Below the pieces are notes generated by a model. The model ran no database searches and was not told the DNA's origin. It saw only the letters and a list, made by a program, of their open reading frames with translations. Position numbers and translations under genes: made by a program. DNA of 64,000 bases from contig NC_089318.1 in the NCBI RefSeq assembly GCF_036669915.1, forward strand, positions 5,503,849 through 5,567,848. Reading direction: 5' to 3'. The stretch comes from Pocillopora verrucosa (lineage: Eukaryota; Cnidaria; Anthozoa; Scleractinia; Pocilloporidae). Every line of letters starts with the position of its first letter. Position 1 is the stretch's first letter. Shown one piece after another: positions 57,122 to 64,000 of this stretch.

Positions 57122-58850
57122 AGCCTTGGAGATGAACGAGTTTATTGTTACTTTCTTAAAAAATTGTTGTGGTGCGTTGGTGAAACAATTAGTTGGTTAC
57201 CAACCACAAGGTGATAAAGGAAAACAAACCGGCTGAAGAGAATTTTGGAAAGCTGATGTTTTCGGCGTTTGCCCTCTTCAGGGGATTAATATTATTGATA
57301 ACATTTTATTTGCCCCACTTAACACTCGAAACGTCAGCTTTTGGCTGGCGGTTAAACTGCCTTTACGAAATCATCTCCGATAACCAGCAAATTTTAAAAC
57401 TTGGAGAAATTTACGGTGTATGAAACAATCCAAGGAAATTGATTATACTAATTTATATTTAAGCTCTACTAAAAATATTTCTCTTATCCTTGATGATGCC
57501 GTTGATCGGCAACAGCTCGAATTTTTAAATTTTACCTCTGATTTTTTTTAAAGGCCTTATTCGAATTTTGATATTGTTTATTTAAAAAATGTTACTGGAG
57601 GACAGCGTGCAAAGATTATAAAAATTTTGTGGTTTTGCCACATTCTCTCACAAGTCTTAGCATACATTAACGAATGTCCAGTTCGCAGGCAGCCATTTTG
57701 GTTTTTTTTTCGCTAGCTGATTTTTCCTGGTTCAGAGCTGCCCATCAAAGGGTTTTTTAAATTGTATTTCTCATTATTTCAGAGGCCCAACCCTGCAATA
57801 GAATTGACTTTCTTTTTTTTTCTTGTTATTTTAATAAATATGAAATGTTGTCACGGTCAATCAGTATTTCTAAACGTATTAGCTGGACGGTTGGAAAAGA
57901 AATTCCATATTTACGCGCACCTATGTATTATTCTCTAAAATTATACAATTTTTTTCATAGATTTCTTAAAATTGGGATAACTTGATAAACCTCGCATTAC
58001 AGGATATAACATGTACTTCAGCGAGAAGTACTATAATTAAATAATATTCTTGTAATTCAACATTGAAATTACAACCAAGCTCGGACTCATGTCATTCTGT
58101 TTGTCATTTGTAAATTTTAATAGAAAATACATGAACGTTTAAGCTTTCAATGAAGAAAAAAAAATTGGAATTTCTTTATTTTCTTATGCACCTCAAGTTG
58201 AAAGTTTTGCTTAGTTACAATCAATAGTAAAGGCGTAGTATAATCAATGAGACCCGAGTAACTCAACAGGTCTTACGGCAGACGTCACAAATCACGTGAC
58301 ACGGATAACGACGGGTGAACAAAGAACAAAAAAATCAGCAAGTGAATTTTACGATTCACCGGTAAGGAGGATTCTATTATTCTCTTTTAATCACACCACC
58401 TGATGTCACTCAAGAAAAGATATTTCTAATGTCTTGGAATTCGAAGATGGGATAACGAGCAACGGTGAGAACAACTGCTTTCTTAAAGTTGAGAGGTAAA
58501 AGAAACGGCTTATTGATTAGCGCCGGTTAAGTAGCCGCTCTACCAGCAGTTTCAAGTATAGCATAGCTGGAATATCTTCATTGTCTCTGCGTACAATCTC
58601 TCAAATTAATTTGACTATGGTTTAGCTGCGAGTTCTGTTGTTTGAATGAAATCTATTTCGGGCGGGAGAAAATCGAAAGCAGGGACCGTAATTGTTTTGA
58701 TAGCTCGGAGACGAGTGCAAAGGGGAACAGGTTGCTTTCAGACAGGTTCCATTCAACTGTTCAAGTGCCAATTTGTTTTTTTTTTGGAATTAGGTCATTT
58801 TTTCGTCTCTGGAGTGAACAATTTTTCTCTTTGTGTTGCGCGCAGATCAT
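57122..58850. other. Intergenic between NXPE B and C
   Basis: From 57139 to about 57360 lies a decayed GTTAGCCCTTCGTC-type repeat (GTTGTGGTGCGTTGGTGAAA; AAACGTCAGCTTTTGG). The rest is AT-rich with no exon recognised. At 58845 a good acceptor (TTGCGCGCAG) just precedes the NXPE-C start, hinting that an untranslated 5' exon lies in this stretch. Confidence 0.5.
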
Positions 58851-61800
58851 ATGAACGGAATTGATGAGGATGACCCAGATTTCATCATTACATCTTCTAC
58901 TGACAACCAAAATTGTGACAACATGCGAAGGAAAAAATTGATTCCGTCCATCCAGCAGTCCATCAAAACACGAGTACATAAAGTCGGAACTTTGAGAGGG
59001 TTGCCACGACTATTTCTATTACGACGAGCATTTTGCTTCTACTGGTGTGTGATAATATCGCTGTTTATTTACCTCAAGTGGTATTATCCACTATATCTGA
59101 CAAGTAATGTCAACAGAAACACTTTAGAAGACTTTGGCGGGGACTGGTGTCGAATGCGCAATGAACGAGTAGATTGGGAACGGCTACGGGAACCTTGCAT
59201 AGGAAACACGGTCTACGAAAATAATTTACCTGGATGGAATGTAGAAAACCGTACTAATGGGAGAATGAGTTTTGTTTCATCCACTGATATTCAACCTGCT
59301 GGACAGTTTAGCAGGATTATCATTCAGTCCCAGACTGTTGAGGACCTTCCAAAATCGGTCGGGGGGGACTATTGGCGAGTTTTTATCTCGGGTCCCACTG
59401 GGTTTGCGCCCACGGTAACTGACCTTGGTAACGGAGAATACGAGATTCTGTTCTTGATCCTACATCCAGGGAATTATTGCTTGTCGGCGGTGTTGGATCA
59501 TTCCCTATGTGACGGGATGAAAGACCCTCCGGATTATTGGTTTGTTTCAGGTAGGCAGGTAACCAAGAGAGGATTAAACGAACCTGTTCTGTTCTTTGGA
59601 ATAAGCCAGGCGGACGGCCAGTCTCATTGTATCATCTTCTCATATTGTTACTTAAAGCTGAAGTTGTATTTAATGTTACAGTGCGATTGCATCAACCAGG
59701 GAACAAAACCTTCTCAGAGTCCTTTCTCTCGAAAGAACAGGGGGGAAACTAAATACGATTTTAAAGTTTTAGACTAGTCATTATACAACTTCAAATACGG
59801 AGATTAAAACAGCTTAACCAATAAACCATTCTTTTTTCAGTGAACGGTAAAGGGTTAAGATTATCATCCATTATTGTCTCTTCTTCAGGGAACAGTCACG
59901 GAAGCAACCAGCCACAAGGAATTCTAAACGGAAAGCAAGTTTACTTAATGCAACCGCTTTCGGGAGGCGAGGAATTCTGTTTTGACGTGCCTGTGAGCAA
60001 CGGGCCAATGAGAAGAGATGGTATTAATTAGCGTGTTGGTTTTAATTTTACGTTTTTTCAAACAACATTGTTGTCTTGGGCACTTTTTATCTGAGCAAAC
60101 TGATCTAATTGAAAAGATGTGAGCCATGTCGACAGATTTTGGAAGCGGTTCTCCAGTTATCAGACCGTTTGTAATCATAATTAACCTCTCTTTTCCTTTG
60201 AAAAACTACGAGTTAAGCTTGTTCAACAATGGAAAAGGCGGTTTTTTTTATAATTTTGTGCATTCTTCAGGCAAAAGAAGGCAAGTGCGAAGTGAGAATT
60301 ACGTGGAATTGCGTCACGCTCGCGGTTAACCCCGATCAATGAATCCTTACCGCTAAGGTTGTTAACATTTTACCCAATTCGCGCGGAATACTTGGTTCTT
60401 TCGGTCAAAATCATGGTTTTTCAGTATTGTCATTTTTCTTTTGCAGAATTTTTGAGTTACGGGCTTGGATACCCGTCATATTGTGGAACAAATTGTAAAT
60501 TTCTATCGGATGGCTTCGGTTACTGGAGCAATAGGACTTGGGTACCACACGCTCCTGGTAAGGTGTAGTACTTTCATTTAAGCTTAACTATCGTTATACA
60601 CTCACACATCTCTTCAATTTTCTTAAGGTACAAAGACTTGAAAAAGTCTCAAATTTAACTAGTCTCAGTTTTTTTGTGTGAGGGGTGGGAGGGGTGGGCC
60701 GAGTTTTCCCTCTGGACAAGTCATCCACAATTCTGCTTTAGGACAAAGGGCAGCGGAACTCAGGTACTATATAAATAATCGAGAGAAATCCCCGATATGG
60801 CAGTACAGATCCAAACATGTTTAATGACTGAGTGATCTATTGTAACAGTTACATAATAGCAGTGCTTGCAACGCGTGAAGTGCGCGCAACGAAGCCCTAT
60901 ACTTATCAAAAATAGTGTACGACCGTACGACCGTACGACCGTACGAGGTGCTACTCTTAATATGCGTGGTCAACTGTACCGCGGGCACGCCAACGCCACG
61001 GCTTTGTCCAGTAGTCCAGTGGGTAGTGCACTGGGCTCCGAGTCGGACCACCGGGTTCTAGTTCTGGCCGGGGCAAGGCGTTGTGCCCTTGAGACGTGCG
61101 GGAAAAAAAAATGCGAGCTCCGCTTTTAGGCTTGGCTAAATCTATATATTAACCCATCAAGCTGAGAAAATTTTAGACTTTGTTTTGTTGTCATTTCGCA
61201 TTTGACCATTCGAAAGGATAATCACGAATGAAAGGTAAAACATCAATATTTAGAGTGAACTTGCAATGGAGTCTGATTTTCCGTACCTACCAAATTAAGG
61301 GAATATTAACTGAGAAAACTTTCCCCGTCTCCCTGACCCATATTAATCTCTAAAGTCTATTTTAAATTTCGCGCCACGCAGGGAAGTTATACTTATTTAT
61401 TCCTCCCATGATAACGTGGTTGATATTCTCTTGACCAAATCGACTGTAACAAAAAAAAAACCATGTTACTTATGGCGCACATTTTGAACCCTTATTTTAC
61501 AGAGAGATTATTCAAGAATTCTCCACGTAAGAGGAAGGGAACTCTGTGGATCTATGGTGATTCATTAGCCTTGCGATTTTACGATTCTATTTACTACACA
61601 TCTCTCTGCACGGAAATATTCAAGGCCTGTAATGTGACGTACACTTGGGTGTACAACATGATTGAGCCAGTGGAAGTTGAAAAGTACAAAAGGACTTATC
61701 GAGATTTTGATCCTTCCCGCGTGTTACAAGAAATTAGAAACGTCATTTATCTCCCTGAAATGGACGAAAACAGTGTGATAATTCTCAACTGTGGACTGCA

Positions 61801-62512
61801 TTACGTATCCGCTTTAAAATTTGGAATTTATCGGAAGCTTATTGATGCAATTATTGACATGTTTAAAGAGACTTGGGAGAATGAACATGGCGTGATCGAA
61901 CTTAAGTTCAAGGGGAAACTGATTTGGAAAACGACGACAGCCATTCACAGAGAGAGATTTTTGTATCATGACCATCCAAGCCCGCGGTTCTTAACTCTTC
62001 AGGTGCGTTTAAGACCTATGTTCTAGTCAATTGATTATGTTTATCAAAACCAGTTTGCCGGTTCCCATATGGACACCCCGCCCGGTAAAGCAGTGATGGC
62101 GTAAAACTTTTTAGAATATTGCAAAGCGAAGTAAATTAAAACCGGTACATGCAGTTAATGATTACTTTCGACACGTGCTTGAAAATGATTATATTTTAAT
62201 TGAATAATCAGTTTTATTCTGATCAATTTTTTGCTCCTTGTTTCTCCACAGCGCATACAGTTGTACAATGCATACGCTGTTTGGGCCATGTGTAATGCGG
62301 GAATTGAGATTTTGGATGTTTTTCCGATGAGTTATTCGTTTCCGGAAGGAACCGACGGAAGTAGCGACAGATACGATGCTGTACATTATAAAAACATTGT
62401 CTTCAAACCAGCTGAACAGCTTTTGTATGAATATTTCAATCCTTACATGGACAAACCAAGGAAGATTGGATTGTATTATTCTTTATTTGGAAATAAAACC
62501 GCCAACTTGTAA
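58851..62512 (+). CDS. NXPE-family protein C (neurexophilin + PC-esterase)
   Basis: 567 aa from five exons: 58851-59550, 59889-60020, 60447-60557, 61503-62002, 62252-62512. The ATG MNGIDEDDPD follows an in-frame GTG and a splice acceptor-like CAG, so a 5' UTR intron is likely. TM about residues 60-75 (AFCFYWCVIISLFIYL) after a 59-residue cytoplasmic tail; then LPGWNVENRTNG, GGDYWRVFISGP, EYEILFLILHPG. Exon 3 has CKFLSDGFGYWSNRTW. The catalytic Ser335 is in LWIYGDS, Asn in ILNCGLHY, and Asp523/His526 in YDAVHY, with KGKLIWKTTTAIHRER. All residues expected of the SGNH fold are kept. An alternative acceptor at about 59840 would prolong exon 2 but shifts or extends the frame. Closest to gene B; both arose by tandem duplication. 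Substrate unknown. Confidence 0.92.
60917..60946. repeat. GTACGACC microsatellite (8-bp unit)
   Basis: GTACGACC is repeated three times plus GTACGA. The unit contains the palindrome GTAC (CGTACG across joins), so the run can self-pair. Lies in NXPE-C intron 3. Confidence 0.9.
61014..61110 (+). mobile_element. tRNA-derived SINE with A-tail, short
   Basis: GTCCAGTGGGTAGTGCACTG (A box), GGCTCCGAGTCGGACCACCG, then GGTTCTAGTTCTGG (B box) and GGGCAAGGCGTTGTGCCCTT, ending in a nine-A run. It is a different head from the SINE at 48578. Lies in NXPE-C intron 3. Confidence 0.7.
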
Positions 62513-63231
62513 ATAAAAATCGTTTGTTTTTGTTATAGAAGAAGCGACGCCAGGGGGAGAGGGGAGTAGAGTGTAGTCAAAGCATCCAAGATGATCTTCT
62601 ATGTGGAACAGTTTACTACAGTTTACTATTACAGATGCTACATGCATGTGAAAACAATCATCTCCAACTGCTTTTAGCAGATGTATAGTTCACGAAAAAA
62701 AGAGTGCAGAAACCCACAGATTGCATGCAATCCAGTGTGTATTTGCCTCGAACCACCCACAAATTCAAATCTTGAAGCCGGATTTTAACTAAATGAGATT
62801 GGTAGTTTAATAAAATTGTTGTAGATATTGTCTTATACAATTAATTTCATAACATGAAGAACATGCAGGACAACCAAATAAAACAAATTTACTTCCCAGT
62901 TCTTAAATCAAAACTCACAGATTAGAAGTCTACATTAATATTAGTAGATTGTCAAGATAGAAATACCATGCAACACGTTGATAAGGCTGTCGCTTCTCTT
63001 TAAGATCCACACTCTCATGTACATTACAATAAATTATCTCGCTTTTGCCCCCGAGAATCAAAGGTAGACTGGTGAGCATGCACATTCATCTTGTGAAGTT
63101 CCAGCAAGGGACTTATCACTCGTCGTGTAACAAAAGTAAAGAAGATCTAGACGAAAACTTAAGTCCCTTTGTATCTATATCTGAGTGTAGTCGACACCCA
63201 TCTTGATTCACAAACTACATCTGACATGTAG
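62513..63231. other. Intergenic after NXPE C
   Basis: AATAAAAATCG right after the NXPE-C stop codon gives an AATAAA poly(A) signal overlapping the stop region. Otherwise no exon or repeat was recognised up to the LINE tail. Confidence 0.5.
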
Positions 63232-64000
63232 ATTAATAATAATAATAAAATAATAAAACTACTTATATAGCGCTTATCCAGTCCTGTTCTAAGCGCTTTA
63301 CAAAAATATTAAAATATCACACGTTAAAATAATATTAAAAGTAAGTCTTAAGTTAACTGATGTCTAAGACATAGGCGTTTGACATGGATAAGAAAAGAGA
63401 TCATACATTAAAGTAATTTTTAAAAAGATGAGCCTTAAGTTTACGTTTAAAAATATTTAAATTGTCACGAGAACGAATGTCATCAGGTAGTTTATTCCAC
63501 AGTTCAGGAGCCGAAACAGCAAAAGCTCTATAGCCACAGGACTTGAGATTAAAGTTGACAGGAGTCAGACGCAATGTTGAAGACGAACGGAGCGTTCTTG
63601 AAGTTGAATAACGGCGTATTAGGTCTTGAATGTAGACAGGAGACAGCTGGTGAAGAGCTTTATGGGTGAGCAGAATTATTTTGAATTTAATTCGCTCAGA
63701 AATTGGAAGCCAGTGTAGGTCGAACAAAACAGGGGTGATGCGGTCGAATTTACGAGAGCTGGTAATAAGTCGAGCCGCTGCATTCTGCACTGATTGGAGC
63801 TTTTGGATAGCGTATTTGGGGACACCGTTTAAAAGAGAGTTACAGTGATCCAACTTGGAGGTTACAAAGGCGTGGACTAGAGTCTCAGTGGTCTTAATGG
63901 ATAGTAATTTCCTTATACGGGAAATGTTCCGAGGATGATAGAAGGCAGATTTACAGACAGATTTGACATGAGGGAGCATTGACATAGTACTATCGAAAAC
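63232..64000 (-). mobile_element. Non-LTR retrotransposon, 3' part (runs off the window)
   Basis: On the minus strand: the C-terminal part of an ORF2, a 3' UTR that includes the conserved block TTGTAAAGCGCTTAGAACAG, and a TAA/TTA-repeat tail at about 63236-63260. Such short-repeat tails are usual for CR1/L2-like LINEs. The 5' part is beyond the window edge. Confidence 0.85.
63401..64000 (-). CDS. LINE ORF2 reverse transcriptase C-terminal region (partial)
   Basis: The open frame continues through the window edge (FDSTMSMLPHVKSVCKSAFY is in frame at the right end) and stops at 63401. It encodes the region after the reverse-transcriptase palm. Typical blocks are LLSIKTTETLVHAFVTSKLD, HCNSLLNGVP, LQSVQNAAARLI, HWLPISERIKFK and LWNKLPDDIR, as in many animal CR1/L2/jockey-type elements. 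No frameshift or internal stop is seen in this part, so this copy may be fairly young. There is no host function. Confidence 0.88.
   Translation of the reverse strand, partial: VFDSTMSMLPHVKSVCKSAFYHPRNISRIRKLLSIKTTETLVHAFVTSKLDHCNSLLNGVPKYAIQKLQSVQNAAARLITSSRKFDRITPVLFDLHWLPISERIKFKIILLTHKALHQLSPVYIQDLIRRYSTSRTLRSSSTLRLTPVNFNLKSCGYRAFAVSAPELWNKLPDDIRSRDNLNIFKRKLKAHLFKNYFNV

Noticed and set aside
63666..63848. Plus-strand ORF inside the LINE
   Set aside because: It is opposite the reverse-transcriptase frame, which has clear family motifs.

Overview
This is nuclear DNA from an animal. It is AT-rich, its genes are split by GT-AG introns, and it is dense with short interspersed repeats. The gene set is typical of an anthozoan cnidarian, most likely a coral or close relative: an intact cGAS-like/Mab-21 gene, a tandem expansion of NXPE genes, and tRNA-like SINE repeats. 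That assignment is inference from gene content and repeat style; no marker gene is present. Several ORFs in the window begin in frame at GTG, so starts were re-chosen at ATG and exons were rebuilt by hand from splice signals and reading phase.

The left half (about 3.2-30.2 kb) holds conserved housekeeping genes. GTP cyclohydrolase I (GCH1, minus, 6 exons) and the CST telomere-complex subunit STN1 (plus, 7 exons) are head to head across a 265-bp shared promoter. Nested antisense in the 4.8-kb first intron of STN1 is a single-exon Mab-21/cGAS-like nucleotidyltransferase with every expected catalytic acid, a strong cGLR innate-immune sensor candidate. PAF1 (minus, 15 exons, acidic tail) converges on STN1. 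This half is packed with about 200-bp elements flanked by TTAA with CCCTTT...AAAGGG ends (piggyBac-like MITEs).

The middle (30.2-34.3 kb) has no protein gene recognised. It carries four 245/246-bp tandem units, each with a complete tRNA-Thr(GGU)-like gene followed by a T-run and a hairpin, headed by an inverted copy of the spacer. A degenerate relative lies in a PAF1 intron.

The right half (34.3-62.5 kb) is an all-plus-strand cluster of five multi-exon genes. Two are adjacent paralogues (277 and 276 aa) of a secreted family I do not recognise, with identical seven-exon, same-phase structures. Three are NXPE-type genes (516, 568 and 567 aa), each a type II membrane protein with a neurexophilin-like region and a PC-esterase/SGNH domain whose Ser, Asp and His residues are intact. 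Secretory, glycan-acting enzymes next to secreted proteins fit a cell-surface or mucus role, but that is inference. The window ends in the 3' part of a minus-strand LINE.

A third repeat type, a 123-137-bp perfect-hairpin element, occurs three times with 8-bp target duplications (9 bp in a T-run for one copy). One copy sits inside the polypyrimidine tract of an NXPE 3' splice site.
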